DNA of 64,000 nt from contig JADNYV010000050.1 of assembly GCA_015501055.1 (NCBI GenBank), positions 124,001 to 188,000 of the forward strand. The letters are read 5' to 3'. Positions 22,616-34,965 of this stretch are shown here, in pieces. Source of the stretch: Mucidula mucida (taxonomy: Eukaryota > Basidiomycota > Agaricomycetes > Agaricales > Physalacriaceae). The position numbers and the translations under genes are program-made. How positions within the stretch are numbered: the first letter of the stretch is position 1; every line of letters begins with the position of its first letter. The notes beneath the pieces were generated by a model. It worked only from the letters and a program-made list of their open reading frames with translations, did not search any database and was not told the DNA's origin.

Positions 22616-25308
22616 TTAGCTAGTATATGCTGTACCCTCACCCCACCCATAGTCATTATACAGCAGTCCCGCGAGATCTGCCATTGTCGTATCCCCGAAT
22701 CCCGGGGCTTCGAATAAGCCTTCATCGCGCAGGCTCCAAGGCGAACTGGACGGCGTGTACGATGATTGATACACCGGCTGCTGCTGCTGCTGTTGGCGCA
22801 CCATTGTAGGAGAATACGAGGACGAATGTGACGAGGAGGAAGTCGGGGACGACGTGTTCTTGGATGCCTCGAGTATCATCCGTTTCACGACCCTCTCAAA
22901 GGGCTCTTCGGACTCGGTGTCGTCTTCGCCTCGGGAACGTTTCCGGGATGTGGGCTTTGCCGACAGTTCTGGTTCAGCGGCTGAAAATTTCTCATAAGCA
23001 AGTGTGGGGAGTAACGAGGCGAAAACTTGGCGTACTCAACAGCCCTTCCAAAAGCACGATGGCGTTCCTTGACACGACGGAGATATGCTCTGCCGTTTTG
23101 AAAAGATCGAGTGCTTGTCGCAGCTCCTCGCGCCTGTCTTCTAGTGCATGTTCATGTGTTCCTTCTGTCGCTTTCATATGACATAGATCGATGAAGAGAA
23201 CCACAGCCGCTGCAAATCCATAGAACAACACGATCCACCATTTGAGGAGGATGGCGGACTGCTCGTCGTCGGACTTGAGATAGTTTAGGATATTCTGAGC
23301 GCTTGTTATACATTGTATGCGCGACTCCGCCTGCGTATAATAAACAGTCAGCAAACATATCACAAAACCCAAAACACTTTAACCTACGTATCTCCGATCT
23401 TTGTACCCTCTGAATAAGAACGGACGATGCAATCTCAGCCGTCTCGTTTCGCCCATGATCAGGCAAAGCGTCACCTCCAAGCCCTTAACACCACCAGCGT
23501 TCATCCCGGCCTTCAAGTTTCCAAGCCCAAAATACAACGGTACTTCCTCAAGCTTTCTCTCCAACCGGCCGTCCATCTCCGTCACGAAGGAATAACCGGT
23601 CCCCGTGGGCGAGTTCATCTCGTCCACGATTTCCCGATACAGGCTGACGAACCGGATGCGTGCGAGTGAGAACGACATCTCGGTGTACACCTCAAGCGGG
23701 TGTTCAGAGATTGCGTGGCCATCCACGAGGTCGGCGTCGTTGACGTTTGCTGGGAACCCGGTGTGGTTCTGTGATGGGTGGACCGCGTATGTTCCATTGT
23801 GTGCTGCGGCGTGTGACCAGTCGTTGAATATCTAAAAATTCATTTTAAGCAAACGAAGAGATAGTAAAAGAGTAGTAGAGACGACATACCAGACTCCACC
23901 AGACTCTGCGTGCAGTCTCGCGCTTCACGACGGATCGCCAGCTAGCGCTGAAGGTTCTATCGTCGGATTCTGAACCAAGACGCGACATTCCGAGGTTTTG
24001 AGCAATCTGATGACAGTGTTCATTATGATGAGAAAGCTTCTTGTAAGAAGAGAAGACGACCTCACTTTGATAGCCGATCCTAACAACGCCCAATGTGTGC
24101 TGCCACCACATGAGTAAGTAAATTGTCGATACTGGCGATATGCTCACTCGGCCTCGTCAAGATTTTGCTGATAGACGCCCATCAAACTGGGGGAAACGTC
24201 AGAATAGGTGTCGATAAACGATAATAAGCAATAGAACTGACATTATGCACTGGAGGTGCTCAAGCGAATGAGCGCCCAGAAAGTCGTCGTAGTTGATACA
24301 GGCTTGCGCTGCAGAGTACATCTTCTTGGATAGCTCACTCGCCGTTGGGAAGTCAATCCCTAGGTGTTCGCAAATCGGGGGCTCAATGAGATGCAATGAT
24401 AGACAAAGCACCATGAAAAGGACGCCGAGAAAACTAACGCGTATCAGCCCCGTGCTATGGGTATTCCGCTGCATGAAAGCCACATTGGCTTCCTTGAGAA
24501 AGGTGGGTGCGTGAAGCACTTTGCTGTACCACTCTAGTTTGGCAAAGTAGAATTCCACGAGCGCACGAGACCTGGCTTCGTCGGGTAGGATGGCAACGAG
24601 CCGGGCTGGCACGTCGGCGGCGGGGTCGACAAGGAGGGAGAGCGGATGATAGCGAGATACACCCGCGGATGATGCCGCGGAAGTACTATTGTACGGATCC
24701 GTATCGAAGTCTTGGGTAGCTCGAGTCCTGTTTATGCGATGGCCCATCGCAAAGTCCTGGAATTGTTCTCAGCCGTCGATGCCAAAAGCACGATAACAGT
24801 GCTTACTTCGAGCATCATGGCGACGTCTTCGTCCGTCGAGGTAGCCCCATAGGCCGACCGAATACGTGATTTGTCTGACGCTCGCGGGGAAATTGGTGGG
24901 GGGTCTTCAGGAATTGATTTAGAAAGTCTGAGAACGGTCCTCTCTAGTATCCCTACGCGATGTAGCACGTCGTCAAGAGTTTCAGCAGTAGACTTGGAGG
25001 AACTGGCTTCGGAGTGAGTAGTATGATCCAGCAATGGGCAACACACTCACGAGGGCGCATTTCGGTCAACCTCTCTGCAAGACACGCCTTCGCCGCGCAA
25101 CAGGCATGGAGCGCAAGGGTACGTTCTGTTACCTGCGAATATTTCTTAATGAAGCCGGTCACTCAAGTGTACAGAATCTGTACATTTAATCTTTCGTTTT
25201 CGACCTAGCAGAACTTTTGTCAGGTTTTTAAACCGAGTACAGTTCAGGGTGCTCACATTGAAAACAGCTTTGTATAGGGCGGGAAGAGGTCCGAATAGAC
25301 TCGTTCAT
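22616..25308 (-). CDS. Zn2Cys6 fungal-specific transcription factor
   Basis: This is a nuclear regulator with an N-terminal binuclear zinc cluster followed by a fungal-specific regulatory domain. The start MNESIRTSSRPIQ (25308) leads into CFQC, then RKRKIK from a 21-nt microexon at 25184-25204, then CNRTYPCAPC and LLRGEGVSC. Together these give the six-cysteine spacing C-x2-C-x6-C-x5-C-x2-C-x8-C. A heptad-like LDDVLHRVGILERTVLRLSK follows as a linker coiled coil. The middle domain carries LVEFYFAKLEWYSKVLHAPTF-type and ARRVWWSL motifs. The C-terminus is low complexity, with runs of Q and S, and ends at the stop 22616. Total length is roughly 700 residues over about ten exons. No target genes can be inferred from the neighbours. 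Confidence 0.9.
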
Positions 25309-26506
25309 CAAGGTAAAAAGCAAGAGATAACCTGGTTTGAAATGCCGGCGCGTGTCTGCTGATCGGTGGCAATGGATAAGGGAACCGATTTTTCCGCGCG
25401 TGATCATGATCAACCATCAGCTTCGTGCAAGTATGGAATTCCCCTTTCTTTTCCTTCTGCTCTCATGGTCGTGTATCTTCACAGTCCCAATGGTGCATCC
25501 TCGGTGAAGAGTCTTTTACGCTTGCGGCCCGCGACGTCCGATGACCGACCTACAATTCATTAAGCGTGTGTGCAGTGTGTTATCAAGGTCATTTGCATTA
25601 TGAATATGATGCTAGTGTTCCTGTCTTACGTAGCTCATTTTGACGCATTTTCGAGAGTATTAGCTGACGCCTCGATAGAGTGCTGGATAAGAGACTTACT
25701 AGTACCAAACTAGCACATATAGAGTATGGCAGATAGCGCGTTTCTGATGCTTTCGGGGCGTCGTTTTCCGTCCGGCGAGGCATTTGGGAAGTGGGATCAA
25801 GATCAGCGCGCCCTTCATCAGGCTTTGTCAATGTGGCGTTTGGGGTTGTGATGACCACGTACGAGTAAAGATACACATTCGGATTCGACATTGTTCATGT
25901 ATATTAACAATACCACACAAAGAGCTCAAGGGGAGGAGGGATTTCAACTTCACATGAGAATTGGTATCTTACTTTGATGATTTTCTGTCGTTGTGGTACA
26001 GGAGCCCCATCCCCAATCCCAAATTTGCAGAAATACAGAGAGGGTCGGAAATTGCCGGGAACCACGTCACACTAGTCGTTGTTCTTCTTCCACATTCATC
26101 GTCCTCTTGCTCTTGCTACGTTGGCCTTATCCTTTGATTCAAATCTACCCTGAAATGCAGCGGAAGAAGGGGTAATTACAATAAAGAACAATACCAACAC
26201 AGCCGCATTGACGTCCTTGTTCTTCGTTTCAATTGTTCTTTCAGGCGGAGAACAAGCGGACAAAGGCATTTGACACGTGGGATCAAACAATGATCCACTA
26301 GCGAAAACAAAGCAGACATATCTTTATTCGGATGCGCAAAAATATATAAATATACGGGGTGGCGAGTGGGACCTGCAGTGCTCTTTCACACGACGTCGTA
26401 GCCACATTTCGCATTTGAACTATAGGCATCTAACATCCGTAAGATCTCTTCTCCATTGTCGACCGTTCTTGACTGACCCTTTGTAAAGCTTGCTAAAAAA
26501 TTTGAC
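25309..26506. other. Intergenic, two short membrane-like frames on the minus strand
   Basis: Frames at 25598-25891 (with ICASLVLVSLLSSTLS) and 26096-26290 (with AAVLVLFFIVITP) both contain DPT-x-QMP and a hydrophobic segment. They may be two copies of the same decayed or unrecognised small gene. Evidence for translation is weak. Confidence 0.3.
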
Positions 26507-26509
26507 GTG

Positions 26510-26758
26510 ATGCAACTTGAATCCCTCCTCCTTCGTCTTCGCAGCCTCGCCAAGATGCGCGGAGATGAGTCTCCTTCGGAAAAGACACCCCCTGCGTCTC
26601 CTGTCGAGCCCAAATCTCCGACAACGCCAGTGCTGGAAAGCCTGGCCGGGCGACTGAAAGCTTTGGATGTGTCTGCGCCACCACCTTCGGCGCTTCGCGT
26701 CCCGCCGAACACCCCTGCGTATCCGGGCTTTGGAAAAGACGTTGAAGAGTCCCCGTAA
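26510..26758 (+). CDS. Possible small protein of 82 residues
   Basis: A single open frame starts MQLESLLLRLRSLAKM and continues with alternating acidic, S and P-rich sequence (DESPSEKTPPASPVEP) before a second helix-like segment LESLAGRLKALD. A leucine/arginine periodicity at both ends suggests short amphipathic helices. No family is recognised. The opposite strand is also open (26386-26982), so chance cannot be excluded. Confidence 0.3.
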   Translation: MQLESLLLRLRSLAKMRGDESPSEKTPPASPVEPKSPTTPVLESLAGRLKALDVSAPPPSALRVPPNTPAYPGFGKDVEESP

Positions 26759-26978
26759 GGGATGTGCACCCGTGGATGATAATCCGCTTCTTCCGTTTGT
26801 GTTCGTCGCTTTCGTTTTTCTACCGCTTCAACGCTAACCATCTCGTTCAGATTATAGCTGAGATACCGCTTAGATTTAGCAATGTCATAACATGTTTTCT
26901 GTGTTTCTACATCTTCTTCGTGTTTGAGCCACGTTTCGGTTCCAATCAGGACAACGCCGCAAAACAGCGTCTTCAATT

Positions 26979-27427
26979 TCAATGCCCCCCCAAGTTCCTA
27001 TTGGTGCCTCCGATTACTTTATGGGCCCACTCTGCGATCATTTGGTTCTTCCTCTCATCCAACAGCTCTACCCTATGTTTCCGAATGGCTATGCTCTCCT
27101 GGTACTTCTTCCAATCTACCTGCTCTCCCTCTTTGCTGGACAACTCCATCTCCCAGTCCTGCCGGGCGGCGCGTAAAATTGCGTCGAGAATGACGAAGGG
27201 ATTACGTTCAATCTCTTTGGCCAGCTCAGAGTCGCCCACGACTATGTTCGGCAAAGTAAACGCTCGGTCGGTTTGCGCATTCTACATGTTCGAGTTGAGT
27301 TGAACTTTCATGGTAGCTAGGTAAGTCTCACGGGTGTAGGCGCAAGGTTGACAGTGTCGGACGAGCCAACGCACAAGGGCCACTTGCACTCGTTCGACTG
27401 CCAGGCGCAGGGCGACGTATCGTTCAT
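26979..27427 (-). CDS. Unknown protein of 132 residues
   Basis: Two exons (27332-27427 and 26979-27281) joined by a 50-bp GTGAGA...TGTAG intron remain in frame. The N-terminal exon has spaced cysteines (SPCAWQSNECKWPLC). The second exon is helical and charged (ELAKEIERNPFVILDAILRA, DWKKYQESIAIRKHRVEL) and ends NRNLGGH. No signal peptide or known domain was seen. The start may lie further upstream, because the frame stays open for about 25 codons before the ATG. Confidence 0.55.
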
Positions 27428-27932
27428 GATGGTGGTATCAACACTAAGCCGCGTGAACAGCGATGTTTGGACGGTTCGAGTTATGATCGTAGTTGCGACG
27501 GTCGCGTATATGGATAGGCGTCAAGGTAGAAGTCTGATCTTCGTTATGAGGTGGGTGCTGATAGTACTGTGACAGGGACCTTGAATTCGTCCAGCCTAAA
27601 TACGAGGTGCGAAACAGATTCTATTGTGATCTCCAAGCCTGGGATATGATGGCTGTTGTCCTGACTTTGAACATAATTGTTTCTGGATGCAGACTCAGTT
27701 GCCATCATTGGCTCCAGCAAACGCGCTATTGTTTTCCAGTACAAAAGGGCACTGGATTTGGAACAAGGTTGACTTTACAATACAGCCGCTAACCCAGTAG
27801 TGACTGATGAACCCGTTCAACTTTACTTTGCTCCATATTGTGCGACTCAAGCCCCACTGTCGCGGATTGAGGTATATATCCGAGCCACGTATTCTGATGG
27901 AACATCTTTGCTTGCTTTTCTCTTACCTCATC

Positions 27933-29203
27933 ATGTCTACCACCGAAAGCAAAGGTGTCGCGATCATCACTGGATCGGCACAAGGAATCGGGAAAGCATC
28001 GCTATCCGACTTGCTCAGGATGGGTACGACATCGCGATCAACGATCTTCCAACGAAGAAGGAGAAGCTCGAACAAGTTGCAGCCGACATTGCTGCTAGAA
28101 CTGGCCGAAAGGTCTCAATCCAATTGCAGATGTGTCTGAAGAAGAACAAGTAAAGGGCATGATCGAGGACGTGGTCAAGACCCTCGGCGGGTTCGACGTC
28201 GTTCGTGATGCTACTGTTCTCTGTGTGCCTTGATCTCAAGCTAAGTCGTATGGTAGATGATTGCTAACGCCGGTGTCTGTATCCCGTGTACGCTTCTCAA
28301 CAGTGAGTTTCGTCTTCTTCTCAACAGCTGTTGATGGCACTAAACCTGTTCAAGTGGATGTGAAAACCTGGGATTGGCTCTTTGCGACAAACCTTCGAAG
28401 CATGATGCTCTGCTACAAGTACGCCGCGGTGCAGATGATAGAACAGGGTCGAGGAGGTCGTATCATCGGTGCTACATCGCTCGCGGGGAAGCAAGGTTCT
28501 TTATATCCATGGATTCATCTTTTCCGAAGTGAATGATTGTATCAACAGGCGGACCTTCGATGGGGATGTATGGCGCCACCAAGTTTGGTATCATCCGTGG
28601 ATTAACTCAAAGCGTTGGTGAGCCTGGCATTTCTTGACTGCTGGAGGTTAAGTCAACGAGGCGTATAGCGACTGAGCTTGGGGAACATGGCATTACTGTC
28701 AACGCCTACGCGTAAGTCCAATCGATGTTATTCTGTATACGGGTTATCCAGTGACACATCAAATGACTAGTCCAGGTATGGCTTCTCCTTCATATCTCTC
28801 ATAAACTCAATATGTCGATAGGTCTCACCGACACAGAAGCTCTTTACTCAACTGAAGCTGCAAACGCGGGGATCGACGTAGAAGCCCTTTTTGCCGGTGT
28901 TAGCAGCCTTCCCATTCAACCCATACAGTTGATGGCTGACACGTTGTCTTCCTAGTTGAAAGCTCAATCGGCGATGAAGCAGGTCGGGACAGTCGAAGAC
29001 GTGGCTGGTCTTATTTCGTTTCTCGTGACCAAAGATGCACGTCTTATCACAGGTACGTTTGCTTCGAGCCCTTCTCGAAGATAATGACTGAAGCAAATTT
29101 CTCATAGGCCAAACGGTAAGCCACTCGTAGCGTATAATACACACTGTACTGAACGGATATTGCTCCTCAGATTTCCGTCGACGGTGGTATCAGTTTCAGC
29201 TAG
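27933..29203 (+). CDS. Short-chain dehydrogenase/reductase (SDR)
   Basis: This is an NAD(P)(H)-dependent oxidoreductase of the classical SDR family. Motifs in order are the cofactor loop VAIITGSAQGIGK (TGxxxGxG), IANAGV (NNAG-type), the active-site MGMYGATKFG (YxxxK), VNAYAPG and the terminal GQTISVDGG. Splicing uses about nine exons, including a 5-nt exon at 28771-28775 that supplies the P of NAYAPGLTD and an 8-nt exon GCCAAACG near 29108-29115 that supplies GQT. Two one-base gaps break the frame, just after GIGK (about 27995) and before ADVSEEEQ (about 28127). The rest is intact, so sequence error is as likely as pseudogenisation. The closest functional types are diacetyl/butanediol or 3-oxoacyl-ACP reductase-like, but the substrate is not predictable. 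Confidence 0.85.
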
Positions 29204-29467
29204 ATGTGCAAATCAAACTAATTGTATGAACCACGAAATCACTACCTTGTTCCATAACGGTGCTTCCAAACACTTCAGATTCCCTTGTGCACGTTTCAGG
29301 AAAGTATGCATGTAGCCCCCATATAGAGAACAAGCGCCATCCAGGGCAACCTCGTGTCCTTGTTCTTCGCGTCGATTATAAAAGTTGAGCGTGTCTAGTC
29401 TCTCGAACTCTCATTAACTATACCCAACGTACTCTAAACTCACTGTTGCTGGCCAACCTTCTCTCTA

Positions 29468-30487
29468 ATGCAATCCTCAACCATCATGAACGCGACCACA
29501 TACGACCCCGCCCGTTGGACAGAGTGGCCACAAGGCTCCACCGAATGCAATCCACTCCCCATCTGCGCGCCAAATCCCTGCGCTGTACACGAATACCAGA
29601 ACTTATGTCTCCAGGAGAAGCACTATGTCTTGCTATTGAAGCCGTTTTGTGCGTGTTCCATAGCCCGGCGGGAGCGCTGATGTCATTGCTAATTGTTGTC
29701 CTTGAACAGGGGATCTCTGGATGTACGCTAACAAAGACCGAGCAGCCCAGGACCAACAGATAACGTGGCCTGGCGACGGGAGGGTTACATCTGTAAACGA
29801 GGCGTTCGACCGTCTGTTCGAAATGACCCCAGAAAAACTCATGCCGGAAGAGTACTTCATGCCAGACGAGAACCTAAACTGGGGCGACTTCGCACACAGT
29901 AAGCCTCATTGGCTGCTACTCTTTGCAATTAGCTTCTGAGCAAGTCACAATTTAGTGCTCACCACGACTCACGATAACATCTTGGCGATTGAAAACTTTA
30001 AACTTGCCTGTACGTCAAATATTTGTTAGATCGTGTTCAATGCTGACTTCAATATGACGCACAGGCAACTCTCTATTCGAGATGAATGAGAATGCGACAC
30101 CAATGGACCCTCAGGTCCAGGTCCCAATGCTGCTACAAGATGAATCTATGATCGTGCCCTACCTTTTACCTGTCACGACCGCCTGGTTAAGCTGGGAGGA
30201 CACTGCGCTCGGCTATAGCCTGAATGTGCCTTCCATGGTGCAGCCATACCTCGCGGACGTATTCCAGAAAGTGTCGTCGCTGTACGGCAACACTACGTTT
30301 AATGATATGCAGAAAGGTAAGCCCAGCGCCACTTCACCAAGCAGCGACGCTAATGCGGGTCCCCATAGCCATGCAGACTTTCTTTGCCATCGACGTCTTT
30401 AGGCAGTTCCTTGATCTACGAGACTCTGAGTATATGCTATTCGGTGATTTCGAGAGAGAATCTAGCGAGGAATGTCAGTGCGCCTGA
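29468..30487 (+). CDS. Unknown protein, about 260 residues
   Basis: Five exons splice cleanly from MQSSTIMNATTYDPARW (ATG 29468) to the TGA at 30485-30487. A good open frame is joined by GT-AG introns of about 60-85 bp. Recognisable segments are CNPLPICAPNPCAVHEYQN, NEAFDRLFEMTPEKLMPEEY, FEMNENATPMDPQVQVP and FFAIDVFRQFLDLRD. The composition is acidic with many M, P and D residues. There is no signal peptide, membrane span or domain that I recognise. The gene converges with the LRR gene on the other strand, leaving fewer than 40 bp between stop codons. Confidence 0.65.
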
Positions 30488-30525
30488 TAGTAATAGAAAA
30501 GGTGACACCTACACATAATAATACC

Positions 30526-31550
30526 CTACATATCAGCATCGTCAATTTCACTAAGAAACTCTTCATCCACACTTCCGCAAGATCAAGAAGTACGGCAGGA
30601 AAGCCGCTCCTTGTCAGCGAGACCATAGCATCCATGTAATGCGAGTGTCCGATTCGTCTATCCGTCACGTCCAGCCATACTTTCGCAATCGCCGGCAGAT
30701 CATCTGGTTGTGCAAGACGCCCGATGACCGTCTGCCCGAAGATTTCGTCTGTAAAGTTCTGTCCTGAGCACACGAGGAGGAGGGTATGCAGCGCTGGTAC
30801 GATGACAGTACGCCTGTTTCGCGGGTTCTTGTTCTTCGTCGTCATACGGAGGAGGATCTCGTCTGTGATAGCACCCTCGCATGAGGCTAGAGGGACTTCG
30901 TTGAAGCGGAACATTGTTAATTGGGGGACACACTCGAGCATGGCGAGCAGTTCCGATGACGAGATGGGTATCTTGTCGAGGAAGAGCGTCCTGAGCGTTG
31001 TTGAGCTTTGTTTCACGAATGACAACACGTCCTTTGTCACCCATGTAAGAGGAAGGAATGGAACGCCCGGTTCGAAGCCGCGCTGTGTGACACAGAGCAC
31101 CTCTAGTTCGATCGCAAAGTACTTGGACATGCCGCCTATCCAGTCCACATCAGCATCGTTCAGCAGGTCCCACTGCATGCTGGTCAGCGTCTTCGTGTTG
31201 AGCTTCTTCACCTTCTTCGAATGCTTCTCAACCTCCGGCGACGTGTTACACCGCACCAGCTCCAGCAAATCCACCCGTGTAAACCTCCGAAAAAAGTCGA
31301 CGCAAAATGATTGAGGCAGGCAGAGCTGGGTTCCGCGGACGGTGTCAACTTGGTCGCACGGGAGCTGGATGACAGAGTACAGCCCGGTTTCGAGACCCGT
31401 GGTGATTATTCCAGCCAAGCTCGAGGTTATAATCCCGCGCGTAAAAGCCGTTGATGTAGAGGCAAGCATGGCTTGGATTTCTGCCACACTGACCTCTTCT
31501 GTGGTGTTTGAATAGGATGGAGAAGTCGACGAGGACCCGTACGCCACCAT
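30526..31550 (-). CDS. F-box-type LRR protein lacking the F-box, with an unusual N-terminus
   Basis: The C-terminal two thirds show the layout of basidiomycete F-box/LRR proteins: LRTLFLDKIPISSSELLAML, VPQLTMFRFNEVPL, ITDEILLRM, VIVPALHTLLLVCSG and an acidic end. The acidic end (VDEEFLSEIDDADM, stop 30526-30528) lies one base out of frame with the main frame near 30565. No F-box motif precedes the repeats. Instead the N-terminus is STAFTRGIITSSLAGIITTG-like, and upstream DNA encodes a hydrophobic stretch (RIIALIVTALASFSLFS). This could be a fusion with a membrane-protein exon or a truncated pseudogene. Confidence 0.5.
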
Positions 31551-33724
31551 AGAATGTCGGACGCGCTGTAGGTCTGCTGGGCGCCCTAGCCACGACGATG
31601 GCGAAGAAAAGAGGGAAAAGGAGGCCAGGGCAGTGACGATGAGCGCAATAATTCGCCACCGAGACGTGCTGGACGTTCAATGCCGTGTTATAGGGTAGAA
31701 ATGAGGGAGAGATTGGAGGGGCATAGTAAGTAGACGGGTTTCGAATACAAGGAAGAGAAAACGAGTAGGAGTATGGGCATAATGGACCGTCCTGGGGAAG
31801 AGACCAGGTACAACAACATCAATCAACAACAGCATACCAAAGAATCGGCCCCTTCTGAGCATTTCTTTTCCGAATAAAAAGGCGAATAGATTTTACCTGT
31901 TGAATCTGACCAAGTGGAGACGGGACCCACACCGGCGGCGCACCCATTGGTGCATTCCCGCGTAGTATCATTGAAAAGACTGCTGAGTTCAGGTAGATTC
32001 TCTCGAACGATTACTGTTCTCGTTACCTATTGTAGCTTTCGTCTCACCTAGACTGTCCCTGATAGCTAGTGAAGAGATCACCTTTCTCGCTCATTTAGGT
32101 ACGCCTTCCGGGACTTTATCAGGTCTGCTGATGGACGATTAGCATCTTGTACCGCCTTGAACAATTGTGTATACTTACCAACATAGCAACCTTCAATGTT
32201 CCGGTTGACTGTCGCCGTATTGGCATTCCAAAAGCTGCCAGTGAGGAACTTCATCTGGCGCGTCTAAACCCACACAATTTCCGCCACATAGTGATCGGCG
32301 TGAGTTTACCGACAGTGACTCTGAGATTGTTTGTTTCGTAGGGAGAGTTGAGAAGAATTTAAATCGAAATAAGAGCTCTTAGACTCAAGTAGAAGGAATT
32401 ATTTACTGTAAGGTCAACCATTTCTAGTACGGGACATAAATTTCGTCTTCCTGCAGTCGGAAATATTCCGGCTTCAGCGAAACAGAGATCGGCTAGGTTC
32501 GGCATGCGGTGGCATGTAAATCTGCATTCGTCGACTCCAATTCCCGAGGATGCGATGCTACTAGCAACGTCGTGCCAGAGCGATAGGATAAGGTCGTCGA
32601 TATGCCTGCCCGGGAAATGAGACGCAGACTACCACTAGCCACAAGTAAGCATGGCATATAATTTAGCTTAACCGTAAACATTTTCTAGTGTGTTCGTATT
32701 GTATTTTGGAGGAAGCCTCAACAGCACAGTCCTTAGTTGTTCAGGGAAACCATGTAGCGGATCGATAAGTGAGGAAACTATGTTGAGCAGAAGATACTAA
32801 GATTCTGATCCGGACAAGATTACCAGTAGCAAGCAGTGCGCGACGAGTGCTTATCTGTCCACGACGCTGCAACGTTCTCGCGACGTCTCAACCACCGGTC
32901 GGAAGCATACCAGATACACTGGACCAAAGTTAGGAACCATGACACCGTATTGATAGAGAGTTCCCGTCTGATGACAGACGCTCATCGTAGATTTAACCTT
33001 TTCTGACTCGACGTAGGAATATCTGGCCTGACGTGCAGGATAGCCAACATCTGTACAAGACTTTGGAATGAGCCGGGCGGTTTCTCCAGTGCAGGAGGCG
33101 AACAGGAGGTCAAGATTGAGGAAACCACAGCTCAAGGAGTATAGAAGAACCGCCAGCACCTATTCTGAGGGGAAGCGAAAGAGTTTTACTTAGCAGTCTG
33201 AAAGGATGTCGTATTGAAGAGATCTAACAACACAGCCACAGTGGCATGTTAATGCGGTTCCTGTTACATAAGAATCTGGCCCAATCTTTTTTTCCTTCCT
33301 GCCACCATCCACGCCTGTTGCGGACGACGACGATATCTGTTACTGGTGCGTATCTTTCTTCGCCGCCGCCGCCGCCATGCCGCCCTTTTGCTCGCCGTCG
33401 AACGTCGCGGACTGGGTCTCGATGGCAGCCGCATGTTAAGCGCCCATACATGAGCGTCTATCAGGTCGTTGGCAGGCTCTTTGTCTGTAGGGCATCATGG
33501 CATGATGGCCTAGTTGACGCCAGAGCGTCGTTGCGCAGCGAAGATCCGTCCGTTGTCGGATCGAAGAGGGTTGTCTGTTGCGGTCGTTCTCAGCTTGCTC
33601 TCCGTAGAAGTTCTAGCGGCGACTTCTGCGCGTTTTATTACATTTTCGTTGCGCTCTGTCCTCTGCGTTCGTTTACTGATTACCCCTGCTCAGATCTAAA
33701 AACCGAAAGTCGAAAATAAAAACA
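31551..33724. other. Long stretch without a recognised gene
   Basis: Only short unrelated frames occur. The last 500 bp contain pyrimidine-rich tracts that may belong to the promoter and 5' leader of the Gis2-like gene. Confidence 0.5.
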
Positions 33725-34755
33725 ATGTCAGGCGCAAGAGGTTGCTTTAACTGTGGAGGATGTGCGTGTTGTTTGTCCCCATCCCCCATCCCTTGATTTT
33801 CCATCCGTCTCCTCCTACGTACAAACACACCCTTTCCTCGTCTCATCGTAGCTTAAATTTACATAATTCTATCATCTCTACCTCCTGCTTCTGTCTTCTT
33901 TGGGGACGCTGACTGACGATGTTCTTTCTTCTTCTCTATATCCTCAAATCAATATACTGTGTTGTCAATTGGAACGTGGTCCTCTTCTTCAACACTTGGC
34001 GCCCTCCCTCTCCTCCTTATCCTCCTGCCTTTGTATCTAGTCGGCCACCAAGCCGCATCCTGCCCCAAAGCCGGCACGCCTACGTGCTACAACTGCGGTC
34101 TTGAAGGCCATGTTTCTAGGGACTGCACGGGCGAAACCAAGGCAAAGAGCTGCTACAAGTGCGGTCAAGAAGGACACATTGTGAGTATGATCCCAATTCT
34201 CCTTTTGCTCTGCTAAGGCGCGTCCCGAAAGTCGCGCGACTGCGCCTCGACCACGAGCTCTTCATCTTTCGAACGAGGAAGTGGTGGAGGAGGAGGAGGA
34301 GGAGGACAGGAGTGTTACCGCTGCGGCAAGACCGGACACATCGCACGTGCGTGTCCCGAGAGTGGTGCTGCTGGAGGAGGAAATTTCAGCTCGTTCAGCG
34401 GAGGTGGAGGAAAGACTTGGTAAGACTTCGCTTGTTGCTGTGTGAGTTGTGTCCTGACCAGTTTGTAGCTACACCTGCGGCGGTGTAGGCCATTTGAGCC
34501 GGGACTGTGTCCAAGGAAGCAAGTGCTACAACTGTAACGGCGTAGTACGTCGTTTCCGTAAAAAAAAATTGTGGACTTGACGCTGACTCTCTGTAGGGCC
34601 ACATTTCGCGCGAATGCCCGCAGCCCCAGAAGAGGGCGTGCTACACGTGCGGTAGTGAAGGGTACGTCCTTTTACATACCGTCTATAAGACTTTTTCGCT
34701 GAAGCCATTCGCTAGACACATTTCTCGCGACTGTCCTGGCGTTGAAGCCGCCTAA
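33725..34755 (+). CDS. CNBP/Gis2-type CCHC zinc-knuckle nucleic-acid-binding protein
   Basis: Single-strand RNA/DNA-binding proteins of this family act in translation control and stress granules. Six exons assemble a protein of about 190 residues made almost wholly of seven CX2CX4HX4C knuckles. These start with [42 protein letters not shown] and [14 protein letters not shown], and end with [14 protein letters not shown]. Between knuckles 3 and 4 and between 4 and 5 are glycine/serine linkers, including a run of glycines around 34280-34305 resembling an RGG-like spacer. Introns often fall inside knuckles. The first intron is long for this window (about 270 bp), as is common for the first intron of highly expressed fungal genes. 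The protein ends DCPGVEAA. Confidence 0.93.
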
Positions 34756-34965
34756 GTTTCTTGTTCTTGTACCCTGTACTATTAACTTGCTTGTGCTTGT
34801 GCTAGTGATAAGAAGAATAAACCCCTGAATCCCATGAATACTTGTATATCCAGCATTTGCGATGAAATACAGTCTTAAGGAAGGTTGCTGGTGGCTCTTC
34901 TCCTCCAATGCAATTACGTATTGCTACGAGAGTTGTATATGATGCTGTATACTGGCAGGATCATC

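Noticed and set aside
26386..26982. 198-codon minus-strand frame
   Set aside because: It has no motif or splice context and overlaps the end of the better supported gene at 26979-27427. Part of it mirrors the plus-strand ORF at 26510-26758.
33340..33395. Short GCC-rich tract suggesting a microsatellite
   Set aside because: Only a few imperfect triplets are present, which is not enough to call a repeat.
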